From Pratylenchus scribneri (Eukaryota; Nematoda; Chromadorea; Rhabditida; Pratylenchidae), in contig JAQSEB010000069.1 in the NCBI GenBank assembly GCA_030063045.1, positions 744,001 through 808,000 on the forward strand: a stretch of 64,000 nucleotides of DNA, in the 5' to 3' direction. The position numbers and the translations under genes are program-made. Positions within the stretch are counted from its first letter, which is position 1. Each line of letters begins with the position of its first letter. The notes under the pieces were generated by a model that saw only the letters and a list, made by a program, of their open reading frames with translations, had not been told where the DNA came from and made no database searches. Shown here piece by piece: positions 33,501 through 44,667 of this stretch.

Positions 33501-36500
33501 AAATAAATAAAAAAAACAATTCAGGTGAGCAAAATTTCATTGGTCGATTTAGCCGGTAAATTCTTTTCCTTTTAGGACAATCGAAATAATTTTATTATAC
33601 CTAAAGGCAGTGAAAGGGCGGATTCCACGGGTGCTGAAGGGCAAAGATTGAAGGCAAATCAAATTCGATTTATTCATTTTATCATTTTTTTAAGGAAGGT
33701 GCCAACATCAATAAAAGTTTGACCACTTTGGGATTGGTCATCAAAAAGGTTATTTTTATTGTTCTCTAAATATTTTTTTTTTTTGTAATTTTTTACTTAT
33801 AATTTAATTTTTAGTTAGCCGAACAGTCGACCAAGAAGAAAGTTAACATTCGGGCTGCTGTCATTCCATACAGGGTAAGTGAGAGAGAAGAGACGATGCC
33901 TTAGGCTTCTCAAATTTTCAAGCAATCCCAATGGATTAATTTTTTCTAATCGAAAATTTTGATAACAAAATAATAATCAAAAAACATAATTGGCCAGAAA
34001 TTTATGACCAAAAAAACTCAACGATTTTTTGCCCAGTTTGTGAATGTTTTGGCCATAATTTTTTGCCAATTTCCAATCAAATCCATTAATTCTTTTTCTA
34101 ATCAAAAGATAAAAATTTATATAACGATAAAAATTTTCCTAACTTAAAGCAAAAAAATTCACTTGAAAATTCGGTTGCTCAAATTTCGTACCACAAATAA
34201 AATAGGCAGATTTCAAATGCCTTTTAGGAAATAAAATCGCCTTATATAAATTCTTAAAGAGAATTTTAATTTCAGGATTCCGTGCTAACCTGGCTTCTGA
34301 AAGAATCATTAGGTGGCAATTCTAAAACTGCAATGATTGCGGCTCTCAGTCCGGCTGATGTAAATTTTGAAGAAACACTTAGCACTTTGAGGTTAGTGGC
34401 ATGAAAATTAGAGAAATTATAAGCAATAAAATTATAATTCCATTGTTGCTTAGCCACTAATTTGAACTTTTTCAAAGGCCTTCATCACTTATAAATTAGG
34501 CCATAAAAAAGTCGGAAAGATGGCAATTTAATATCATCATTTCAGAATTTACTGGGAGCATTCTTTTATATACATTCTATAACAACATTGAGGAGCTAAT
34601 TTACTCTAAAAAACAATTAAATACCATGGGATTTTAAAAATGTTCTCTATAATTTTTTTTACAATTATAATTAAATTTTAAGAAAATTTTATATTTCTTT
34701 GAGTGTGATCTGATAAATACGAATTTAGAAAGATGTGAAAGTTACAGGGTCTATAGCTAGAAGGGGAAAGTTTAGTTTTTGCATAAAATTTTTTAGTGCA
34801 AATCCAAAATTAAGTATAAATACCTTAAAGATATGCGGACAGCGCGAAACAAATAATGTGCCGTGCCAAAGTCAATGAAGATCCCAACGCAAAATTGATC
34901 AGAGAATTGAAAGAGGAAGTTCAAAAATTACGATCCATCCTACAAGAACGAAAAATCGAGGCAAGAAATTGTTCAAAAATGAATACATTTTTTAGTTAAA
35001 CGAAAATGGCGAAGTGATTTCATCGAATATGCGAATTTATTCGGCCGAGGAAGACACAATTGAACAGTTGAAAACTTCCGAAAAATTGATTGCCGAATTA
35101 AACGAAACATGGGATGAAAAATTGCGCAAAACGGAGGCGTTGAAGTAAGTGGTTAAAAATTTTTCTGTTGGGCTATTGAAATTCCTTAGTCCCTTTTATT
35201 TTCTGTTGAGCTATTCAGAAAGTCCTTAGTCCCTTTTATTTTTTTTTAGATTAATTAGGAAAGCTAATTTTAAATTATTTTCTTGGAACTTCATAATTTA
35301 TTAATTTTAATAAAAAATTAAAAAAGATGTAAAAATGTTTAAATGTATGTTGGATAAATTAGAAAAAAAAAAACATAAAAAACAATACTCTATCTTTATT
35401 ATTTTGCCCTAAAAACTTATTTTCCTCCTATTTTCTCTTTAGGACATTTTCTCTTCGAAAGCCTTATTTTCCTGATTTTCCCTAATAAGAAATTTTATTT
35501 ACATTTTTTAAAATAATTTATTATGAAATTTCTTAGAAAAGCACAAATTCTTTTAATAAAAATTTCTGAATTTTTTTTTTAGAAAAATCCGTGAAGAGGA
35601 ACTCCGTGAACTCGGTTTGGCCACATCGGCAGATGGCACAGCGCTGGGCGTATTCTCCCCTAAAAAGCTACCGCATTTGGTGAATTTGAACGAGGATCCA
35701 TTAATGAGCGAATGCCTACTCTATTATTTGAAAGTTGGCATCACAATGTAAGTATATTGGATTGATTGAGCTTTTGGTCAGTGAAATTTTGAGCAATAAA
35801 AAATCTCTCAACAATCTTTGAAAATCATTTATATCATTTGTTTATTTTTATTAGTCCTTATCTTAGGCAAAATTTGTCCGGGGTGAGAGCGGGTCTATGT
35901 TCTTGCTCCGGGCCTTCACAAGGGGCCTAAGCGTCCAATGGCCCAAAGGACGGGATATTGATAAAGGGAACTAGACTTTTAATTATTATTTAACTGTTTT
36001 GCTGGAAAATTCTGATAATAATGTTGCAAAATGATACAGAAGTGAACATTTTGGAGGAAAATATGCGCGTTTAAAAAGATAGATTTAGGCTATACCGTAA
36101 AACCTCTATTAGAAGCCCCGGGGCTTATAAATTTCAGAGACCCTCCGAGTGGCAACTTTTCTGAATTTTTTGAAACAAAAAATGCTTATTTCGGCTTAAT
36201 TTCACCTCTAAATTGGTCAGTTTTGACATAAATTTTTTGATGAGGGGGCTTCTAATAGAGGGGGGGCTTCACGGTATTTGATTAATTGTGTCGGGGTGAT
36301 AAGGCAAAAAGTGAGGGGTACAGTACAATATTATGAGGCCCTTCCTTAGGCATTACAGGCATTGACAATTTTATCTTTATAATTCTAGGAAATTAAATGA
36401 TTGATAAAAAATATAATTTGCCTGAAAGTTATGGTCAAATAAAGAACGAAAAATTGTCCAAGTTTGATATATTTTCTCCCCTTTTTATTATTTTTTAACA

Positions 36501-39064
36501 AATTAGAATTAATTAATTAATTTTCTTTAATCTACTAATCCAAATCAAAAGACTACAATGGTCACAAACTAGCTAATAAGAAACTAACATTCACGCATAC
36601 TAATTCAACAAATATCGAATATCCCCTTCTTTTTCAACAGAGTTGGACGCGATGACCGTGAGTTGAAAACTATGTCAAAGGACCAACGGCCAGATATTCT
36701 ACTCAACGGTGACCATATAAAGAGTCGACATTGCCAATTTGAGAATACCAATGGACTGGTCAACATTTGTCCAATCCAAGGCGAATGCTTCCTTAATGGC
36801 GAGCCAATTGCAGGTTTCATTTTAATGGAAGTTTTGGTTATAATAATTGTAAAATTGCAGCTGGCCAAACCCAGAAATTAACTTCAGGATGTCGAATAAT
36901 CCTTGGCCGAAGCCATGTATTCCGCTTCAATGGTAAGTGCTTTTATAGTTTTAGGAAAAGAAAAAAAAATTAACAAGCTTAGATCAAACAAGGAGTTCAA
37001 TAAATGCCCCATTCTTTTAGCTATAGCCAAATAAGGAAATAACCAGTTAGAAAGGCGGCGATATGCTATTTTAAAGCGCTAAATGTCCTCTAAATAATGG
37101 CTTTAACATTTTTTAAAAATTAATAACAGTTATTAAATAGGCAGATTTCTTTCAAAGATTAAAATTAATTATTATACACTCACCAAAGGCATGCTACTTT
37201 TTTAAATTCATTGGAAAGTCCTAAATATCTTTTAAAAAATTCATTTATAATTTTCTGAATTTTTAACATTTATAAAATAAGCATTCCAACAAAACTTTTT
37301 TTTTTAAATTTTTATTTAAAAAAAATTTAAAAGACAAAATTATAGAGAATACTTAGGACTTTCTAATGATTTATCGTTTTCATAGCTAACTTATTTCTTC
37401 GCGAGTTATAGCGAAAGTTTGCTCAGTTTAAGAAAAATCAGAAAAATAAATTTATTTTTAAATGGAGTTCATATTATTCAATTTACATAAACAGATCCTC
37501 AAGAAGCGAAACAAAGTCGCCATAATTTGGCAGCCCTTGCCTCATCCAACATTGGCGAACAACAACCAATAATTGATTGGCGATTTGCACAGCATGAATT
37601 ATTCCAGCATCAGGGAATTGACTTGAAGCAGGAAATGGACGCAAAATTGCTGGAAATGGAACAACAATTCCGCAAAGAATTGGAATTAATGGAAAGAGAG
37701 CATAAAAGGAAGAAAAATGTATGTTAGACATTTCTTATTAAAATAAAAAATAATTAATTGGTGGTGGGGTAAATTTGAAAAAGGGTGATTTGGAGTAAAC
37801 TGAGAAGAGTTTTGTCCGTATTTTTTTTTAACATAGTTCAGAACAAGGCAATTATAAGCTGCAAATCAGAAAGAAATTTCTCTATTCCACAGTGCTATTT
37901 TTTGACAATTTTTAAATTAAGCAACTTTTTAAAATATAATATTTTTACTGTAAATATTAGAAAATTTGGACTGTAGAATTACCTCAAAGATTAGCTATTA
38001 CTTCACTGAATGATTGGTTAAAACATAATGAATGGCCTCTAGTGCATAAATTTATGGGAAAGTTTGTGATTATTCAAAAATTTGTATCATAGCTATATTT
38101 ATTTGAATGCAATTTTAAAAGTAATCTAAAATTATTTTCTTAAACTTAAAAATCTTTATTACAGGAATATGAAAGCCGTATTGAAAGTCTGCAACGGCAA
38201 GTGGACTTGGCCCAAAGTCAGCTGATTTCATCCGGATGTTCAAGTTGGAATAACAGCGAATTCATTTTGAGTAAAAGTCTGCTGGCTGAAGGTAAATAAT
38301 TAAATTAATGTTCACGTATATTCATTGAAGATGAAACAGTTACAAAAACAATTTATATAGCATTTTATTGATAAAAAATTAATTATAAAATAAATATTTT
38401 TGAATATATTGTACCAAAAAACTTCAATTTAATAATCCAAAATTATGTTTTTGTTCAGTCAATTTTTAGCCATAACTCAATAATATCAAAGTTTGGCTAT
38501 TTTAATATAATAGTAGCTAATTTTATTAAAAATAAAATTAAATTAAAAATTGACCAAGCAACGTTATCTCATTGGAAAAAACATTAGTCCAAGCACCAAA
38601 TATAAATTTATAGGGATATAGAAAAAAAGGGTATTCCATAGATATATCAATCTGATTATCTAAGAGACAATTCTTTATCTATTGAACATTAAATTAACAG
38701 TTAACAACGATGATTCTTGGACACCAGAATTGGCATTGAAAGTCCAAAAGGCCGCATTCAAATGGCGCTATTATCAGTTCAAATCCGTTCGGGACGATCT
38801 TTGGATGTTTGCTCATTTATTGAGTAAGTTTATGGGAAAATTTATTAAAAATTGTACAAAAATTATCTTTTTTTTGCAGAGGAAGCGAATATAATTTCCA
38901 TTGAATTGAAGAAGAGAGTGGAATTCCAATTTGTTTTGCTCACAGATTCAAGTAAATTAGGGATTTGTAACAAATTAAAATTTCGAATTCAGTGTACAGT
39001 CCATTGCCACCAGAATTGTTGCCACCAGGCGAAAATCTCAGCATTAGGCCATATCCAAAGACAG
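30514..39064 (+). CDS. unc-104: Kinesin-3 UNC-104/KIF1A, N-terminal half (24 exons, 3' part absent)
   Basis: UNC-104 carries synaptic-vesicle precursors along axonal microtubules. Exons: 30514-30568, 30675-30719, 30762-30875, 31426-31456, 31504-31562, 31861-31973, 32021-32160, 32740-32775, 32822-32933, 33525-33555, 33607-33653, 33695-33748, 33815-33874, 34276-34391, 34831-34960, 34996-35144, 35583-35747, 36641-36813, 36861-36932, 37495-37718, 38165-38291, 38701-38823, 38880-38951, 38993-39064. They give 773 codons plus one base, all in phase. Motor: [14 protein letters not shown] start, P-loop GQTGSGKS (91-98), switch [11 protein letters not shown] (204-213), LVDLAGSE (241-248), K-loop TKKK. 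The neck, coiled coil, FHA domain (about 486-567) and [14 protein letters not shown] region follow. The last exon ends ...SIRPYPKT at a donor. The family runs to about 1,600 residues with a C-terminal PH domain; that half is not in the window. Introns 11 and 15 are GC-AG. Confidence 0.93.
32434..32634. mobile_element. hAT-type MITE with perfect 8-bp target duplication, unc-104 intron 7
   Basis: Terminal inverted repeats CAGGGACGGGTTCGATG / CATCGAACCCATCCCTG (16 of 17 match) bound a 201-bp element. The flanks 32426-32433 and 32635-32642 are both GTTGAGAT, an exact 8-bp duplication as made by hAT transposases. The inside is built from tandem CCGAAATTTCGTTTTTCG-like words. Confidence 0.93.
33654..33694 (+). 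other. unc-104: unc-104 intron 11: 41-nt GC-AG intron
   Basis: The exon ends GGGCAAAGATTGAAG, the intron starts GCAAATC and ends TTTTTTAAG. Removal restores [13 protein letters not shown] exactly. Keeping it would shift the frame, because 41 is not a multiple of 3. Confidence 0.85.
34961..34995 (+). other. unc-104: unc-104 intron 15: 35-nt GC-AG intron
   Basis: The exon ends CGAAAAATCGAG, the intron starts GCAAGA and ends ATTTTTTAG. Read-through meets a TAA within 14 codons; removal continues the neck/coiled-coil frame (RKIE-LNENGEV). 35 nt is close to the lower size limit for spliceosomal introns. Confidence 0.8.
35160..35250. repeat. Short tandem duplication in unc-104 intron 16
   Basis: TTTTCTGTTG(G/A)GCTATT and TCCTTAGTCCCTTTTATT occur twice in the same order, about 48 bp apart. 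Confidence 0.6.
36093..36276. mobile_element. Mariner-like MITE in unc-104 intron 17
   Basis: The ends TACCGTAAAACCTCTATTAG and CTAATAGAGGGGGGGCTTCA-CGGTA are inverted repeats with inner GAAGCCCC/GGGGGCTTC arms, flanked by TA. Length is 184 bp with no open frame. The TA target and the CCGTRAARCC-type ends fit a Tc1/mariner-derived element. Confidence 0.8.
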
Positions 39065-39272
39065 GTAGCCTTCATCAATAATGTATCCTATATCGAATCC
39101 GATTTTAATTTAAATTAGAAAATTTTTGGTGAAAAATTATTATGAAATATTATTATTAATTAATTAATTTATCCACAAAATAAATAATTAATTTATCCAC
39201 AAAATAAATGAATATAGTAAAATTTTTAATAATGAAAGTGAATCTAATTTGTCTGAAAATTTATTATTATTA
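39065..39272 (+). other. Start of unc-104 intron 24, running into the array
   Basis: The donor GTAGCC follows exon 24 (ACAG); unspliced reading hits TAA at 39080-39082. The AT-rich sequence includes a 24-bp tandem duplication (AATTTATCCACAAAATAAAT, 39165-39209). At 39261-39272 it reaches TTATTATTATTA, where the satellite begins. No acceptor or following exon exists downstream in the window. Confidence 0.7.
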
Positions 39273-40601
39273 CTAGAAAATAAGGTGGGTAGACGCGGCT
39301 TTGGAAAACTCCAGCTCTCTTCAAAATGGTCCAATCGACAAGCGGTTTGGTGCAAACCATATCTTGACCTTGTGTAGATTACGACAAAACTCTGACTTTT
39401 CCAAAATTTTCATTCCGCGCGGAGCTCCGCGCGGAAAACGGTTTTTTTGAGACCCATAGGGGGGACCCTTCTCTTTTCAAAAAATTTTTTTCGAGATAAA
39501 CACTGTGGAATGGGTAGTCGAGGTCGGGGATCCCGAATATGAAAATTTTTTTGAGATCCGCAAAGCGGTGCGCGAGTTACCGCGGTGCAAACCGCGGAGC
39601 GGATTTTTCAAAATTTTCACAAAAATAGTGTTATATGGGGTAAACGAGGTCGGGGATTACGAATATTATATCCGTTTTGAACGAAACCTAAAGGTGCGCG
39701 AGATTAAGCCGGATAAAGGGGGATTAAGAGGGATTAAGGTTCAAAATGATGGGATTAAGGTGGGAAATGGGCCGGAGGCCACCCCATTGAGCCCCGAAGG
39801 GGCGAAGATGGAAACAAACCCCCCTGAGCCCCGAAGGGGCGAGGATGGAGATAACCCCCCTGAGCCCCGAAGGGGCGAAGATGGAGATAAGATGGAAACA
39901 AACCCCCTGAGCCCCGAAGGGGCGAAAATGGAGATAACCCCCCTGAGCCTCGAAGGGGCGAAGATAGAGATAACCCCCTCTGAGCGCCGAAGGGGCGAAG
40001 ATGAAGATAACCCCCCTGAGCCCCGAAGGGGCGAAGATGGAGATAACCCCCCTGAGCCCCGAAGGGGCGAAGATGGATCAAACCCCCCTGAGCCCCGAAG
40101 GGGCGAAGATGGATCAAACCCCCCTGAGCCCCGAAGGGGCGAAAATGGAGATAACCCCCCTGAGCCTCGAAGGGGCGAAGATAGAGATAACCCCCTCTGA
40201 GCGCCGAAGGGGCGAAGATGAAGATAACCCCCCTGAGCCCCGAAGGGGCGAAGATGGAGATAACCCCCCTGAGCCCCGAAGGGGCGAAGATGGATCAAAC
40301 CCCCCTGAGCCCCGAAGGGGCGAAGATGGATCAAACCCCCCTGAGCCCCGAAGGGGCGAAAATGGAGATAACCCCCCTGAGCCTCGAAGGGGCGAAGATA
40401 GAGATAACCCCCTCTGAGCCCCGAAGGGGCGAAGATGGAGATGAACCTTGCGAAAATATATCAATTCCCTCCGAGTCACTCAAATAGCCTAAAGAAGGCT
40501 AGACTCAGTGAAATCCCGCAGGGATTCCAAAAACAAAGTGTCCTAAGCATATTTCCACATATCTCAAGGCAAGAGAGCCCCGCAGGGGCTAGTTATTATT
40601 A
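39273..40601 (+). repeat. Array unit 1 (1,329 bp)
   Basis: Head CTAGAAAATAAGGTGGGTAG. Palindrome at 39415-39434. About 18 minisatellite copies (39788-40441), including an internal duplication with a 217-bp shift. Its second half is the same allele as the second half of unit 8. Confidence 0.9.
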
Positions 40602-40643
40602 CTAGAAAATAAGGTGGGTAGACGCGGCTTTGGATTATTATTA
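40602..40643 (+). repeat. 42-bp truncated unit head
   Basis: CTAGAAAATAAGGTGGGTAG plus 12 bases, then ATTATTATTA and a new head. Only the first 33 or so bases of a unit are kept between two TTATTATTA boundaries. Confidence 0.85.
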
Positions 40644-41940
40644 CTAGAATATAACAAGGGTCCAATATCAAAAAGATTCAACCACCGGCTCGGGGTTTGC
40701 TCAGTAGGTCGGGAATTTTGCAAAAAAGGTGCACAGACCCGGTCGTCCCTATGAGAAAAATCCGTTTTTTCAAAAATTTTCACTCCGCGCGGAGCTCCGC
40801 GCGGAAAACGGTTTTTTTTACACCCATAGGGGGGACCCTTCTGTTTCCAAAAATTTTTTTTCCAAATTTTGCCACCAAAAGTTTGTGGAATGGGTAATCG
40901 AGGTCGGCGAAGCCGAATATCGAACTTTTTTCGAGATTGGCCAAGCGGTGCGCGAGTTACCGTGGCCAAACCGCGGAGCGGTTTTTTCCAAAATTTTCTC
41001 AAAAATAGTCGTATATGGGGTAATCGGGGTCGGGGATTCCGAATATGATAACGGTTTTGAACGAAACCTAAAGGTGCGCGGGATATAGCCGGATTAAGAG
41101 GGATTAAGGCGGATTAAGGATCAAAATGATGAGATTAAGGCGGAAAATGGATCGGAAGTGAAGGGGAAGCGTGCCGAAGGCACGTGGGCCGGGCCGGAGG
41201 CCCTGTAGCTGGGCTGGATATAGCCGGATAAAGGGGGATTAAGGCGGATTAAGAGGGATTAAGGGTCAAAATGATGAGATTAAGCGGAGAAATGTGCCGA
41301 AGGCCACCCCTTGAGCCCCGAAGGGGCGAAGATGGAAATAGCAGGCTTGGGAGTGCGTGGGATTAAGCCGGATAAAGGGGGATTAAGAGAGATTAAGCCG
41401 GATTAAGGGTCAAAATGAAGGGATTAAGTGGTGAAATGGGCCGTAGGCCCAAGGCAAACGAGCCGAAGGCTCGTGGGCCCGGCCGAAGGCCGGAATAAGC
41501 CTAGGATTAACCCGGATAAAGGGGGATTAAGTTGGATTAAGGGGGATTAAGGTTCAAAATGATGGGATTAAGGCGGGAAATGGATCGGAAGTGAAGGGGA
41601 AGCGTGCCGAAGGCACGTGGGCCGGGCCGGAGGCCCGGTAGCTAGACTGGATATAGCCGGATAAAGGGGATTAAGTGGGATTAAGCCGGATTAAGGGACA
41701 AAATGATGGAATTATGGTGGGAAAGGGGCCGAAGGCCACCCCCTGAGCCCCGAAGGGGCGAAGATGGAAATAGCGTGAGATTAAGCCGGATAAAGAGGGA
41801 TTAAGGTGGATTAAGCCGGATTAAGCTATAAAATGACTCAAAAATCATCTAGAGACAGTGAAATCCCGCAGGGATTCTAAAAATGAATAAGCCCAAATGA
41901 TCTCAAGGCAAGAGAGCCCCGCAGGGGCTAGTTATTATTA
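40644..41940 (+). repeat. Array unit 2 (1,297 bp)
   Basis: Head CTAGAATATAACAAGGGTCC. Single minisatellite copies are interspersed with GGATTAAG blocks. It contains C(GNA)G hairpins with all four loops. Its last ~480 bp recur in units 17 and 18. Confidence 0.9.
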
Positions 41941-43128
41941 TAAGAATATAACAAGGGTGGTCCAACAAACAGAAACTATTATCTCCCTTCAAAATGGTCC
42001 GTAGGCTGCAAATTTGGTACCGATCGAGTCCGCTTCGGCCGTAGATCATGAGAAAAATATGAACTTTGTCTAAACTTCATTCCGCGTGGAGCTCCGCGCG
42101 GAAAACGGTTTTTTTGGCACCCATAGGGGGGACCAAGCACTTTTCAAAAATTTTTTGTCTTATTTTTTCTTGAAATCGATACAGGAATGGGTAATCGAGG
42201 TCGGCGAAGCCGAATATCGAAAAAAATTTCGGGGTTGACCGAGCGGTGCGCGAGTTACCGTGGCCAAACCGCGGAGCGGAAAATAATTTTTTCTTCAATT
42301 TAGACTAAAAAATAGTAGTATATGGGGTAATCGAGGTCGGCGAAGCCGAATATCGAACTTTTTTCGAGATCCGCGAAGCGGTGCGCGAGTTACCGCGGCC
42401 AAACCGCGGAGCGGTTTTTTCCAAAATTTTCACAAAAATAGTCGTATATAGGGTAATCGGGGTCGGGGATCGCGAATATCATATCCATTTTGTACGAAAC
42501 CTAAAGGTGCGCGAGATTAAGCCGGATAAAGGGGGATTAAGAGGGATTAAGGGTCAAAATGATGGGATTAAGTGGGAAATGGGTCGGAAGTGAAGGGGAA
42601 GCGTGCCGAAGGCACGTGGGCCGGGCCGGAGGCCCGGTAGATGATCAGTATATAGCCGGATAAAGGGGGATTAGGAGGGATAAAGCCGGATTAAGGGTCA
42701 AAATGATGAGATTAAGGTGGGAAAGGGGCCGAAGGCCACCCCTTGAGCCCCGAAGGGGCGAAGATGGAAATAGCAGGTTTTGGAGTGTGTGGGATTAAGT
42801 CGGATAAAGGGGATTAAGCCGGATTAAAAGGGATTAAGCCGGATTAAGGGTCAAAATGATGGGATTATGACAGGGAAAGGGGCCGAAGGCCATCCCTTGA
42901 GCCCCGAAGGGGCGAAGATGGAAATAGCAGGCTTGGGAGTGCGTGGGATTAAGCCGGATAAAGGGGATTAAGCCGGATAAAGAGGGATTAAGCGGGATTA
43001 AGCTATAAAATGACCCCAAAATCACCTAGACTCAGTGAAATCCCGCAGGGATTCCAAAAACGAAGTGTCCCAAGCACAGATCCATATATCTCAAGGCAAG
43101 AGAGCCCCGCAGGGGCTAGTTATTATTA
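41941..43128 (+). repeat. Array unit 3 (1,188 bp)
   Basis: Head TAAGAATATAACAAGGGTGG. No apparent difference from unit 11 along its length. Palindrome left arm changed (CCGCGTGGAG). Confidence 0.9.
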
Positions 43129-44667
43129 CTAGAAAATAAGGTGGGTAGACGCGGCTTTGGAAAACTCCAGCTCTCTTCAAAATGGTCCAATCGACAAGCG
43201 GTTTGGTGCAAACCATATCTTGACCTTGTGTAGATTACGACAAAACTCTGACTTTTCCAAAATTTTCATTCCGCGCGGAGCTCCGCGCGGAAAACGGTTT
43301 TTTTGAGACCCATAGGGGGGACCCTTCTCTTTTCAAAAAATTTTTTTCGAGATAAGTCCAGAGGAATGGGTAGTCGAGGTTGACGAAGCCGAATATGACA
43401 ATTTTTTCGAAATCCGCGAAGCGGTGCGCGAGTTACCGCGGTTTAAACCGCGGAGCGGAAAAATATTTTTTTCAAATTTTGACTTAAAAATAGTCGTTTA
43501 TGGGGTAATCGAGGTCGGGGATCACGAATATCATATCCGTTTTGAACGAAACCTAAAGGTGCGCGAGATTAAGCCGGATATAGGGGGATTAAGGCGGATT
43601 AAGTATCAAAATGGTGGGATTAAGGTGGGAAATGGATCGGAAGTGAAGGGGAAGCGTGCCGAAGGCACGTGGGCTGGGCCGGAGGCCCGGTAGCTGGGCT
43701 GGATATAGCCGGATAAAGGGGGATTAAGGGGGATTAAGAGGGATTAAGGGTCAAAATGATGGGATTAAGGTGGGGAAAGGGGCCGAAGGCCACCCCTGAG
43801 CCCCGAAGAGGCGAAGATGGAGATAACCCCCTGAGCCCCGAAGGGGCGAAGATGGAAACAAACCCCCCTGAGCCCCGAAGGGGCGAAGGTGGAGATAACC
43901 CCCCCTGAGCCCCGAAGGGGCGAAGATGGAGATAACCCCCTGAGCCCCGAAGGGGCGAAGATGGAAACAAACCCCCCTGAGCCCCGAAGGGGCGAAGGTG
44001 GAGATAACCCCCCTGAGCCCCGAAGGGGCGAAAGTGGAGATAACCCCCCTGAGCCCCGAAGGGGCGAAGGTGGAGATAACCCCCCTGAGCCCCGAAGGGG
44101 CGAAGGTGGAGATAACCCCCCTGAGCCCCGAAGGGGCGAAGATGGAGATAACCCCCTGAGCCCCGAAGGGGCGAAGATGGAAACAAACCCCCCTGAGCCC
44201 CGAAGGGGCGAAGGTGGAGATAACCCCCCTGCCCCGAAGGGGCGAATATGGATCAAACCCCCCTGAGCCCCGAAGGGGCGAAGATGGATCAAACCCCCCT
44301 GAGCCCCGAAGGGGCGAAGATGGAGATAACCCCTCTGAGCCCCGAAGGGGCGAAGATGGATCAAACCCCCCTGAGCCCCGAAGGGGCGAAGATGGAGATA
44401 ACCCCCCTGAGCCCCGAAGGGGCGAAAATGGAGATAACCCCTCTGAGCCCCGAAGGGGCGAAGATGGATCAAACCCCCCTGAGCCCCGAAGGGGCGAAAA
44501 TGGAGATAACCCCTTCGAAAAGAGATAAAATTCCCTCCGAGTCACTCAAATAGTCTAAAGAAGGCTAGACTCAGTGAAATCCCGCAGGGATTCCAAAAAC
44601 GAAGTTTCCCAAGCACAGATCCATATATCTCAAGGCAAAAGAGCCCCGCAGGGGCTAGTTATTATTA
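43129..44667 (+). repeat. Array unit 4 (1,539 bp)
   Basis: Head as in unit 1. About 20 minisatellite copies (43797-44512). It contains the canonical G-quadruplex motif at 43718-43750. Confidence 0.9.
43718..43750 (+). other. Canonical G-quadruplex motif
   Basis: Four runs of at least three G (5, 5, 3 and 3) separated by ATTAA, ATTAAGA and ATTAA, that is loops of 5, 7 and 5. It arises from consecutive GGATTAAG repeats in the G-rich block of unit 4. Other units have three such runs or longer loops. Confidence 0.6.

Noticed and set aside
39780..40440. CRISPR-like array (36-bp period, constant and variable halves)
   Set aside because: The variable halves are only a few recurring forms, there is no true unique spacer, no cas genes, and the host is a eukaryote. 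It is a minisatellite.
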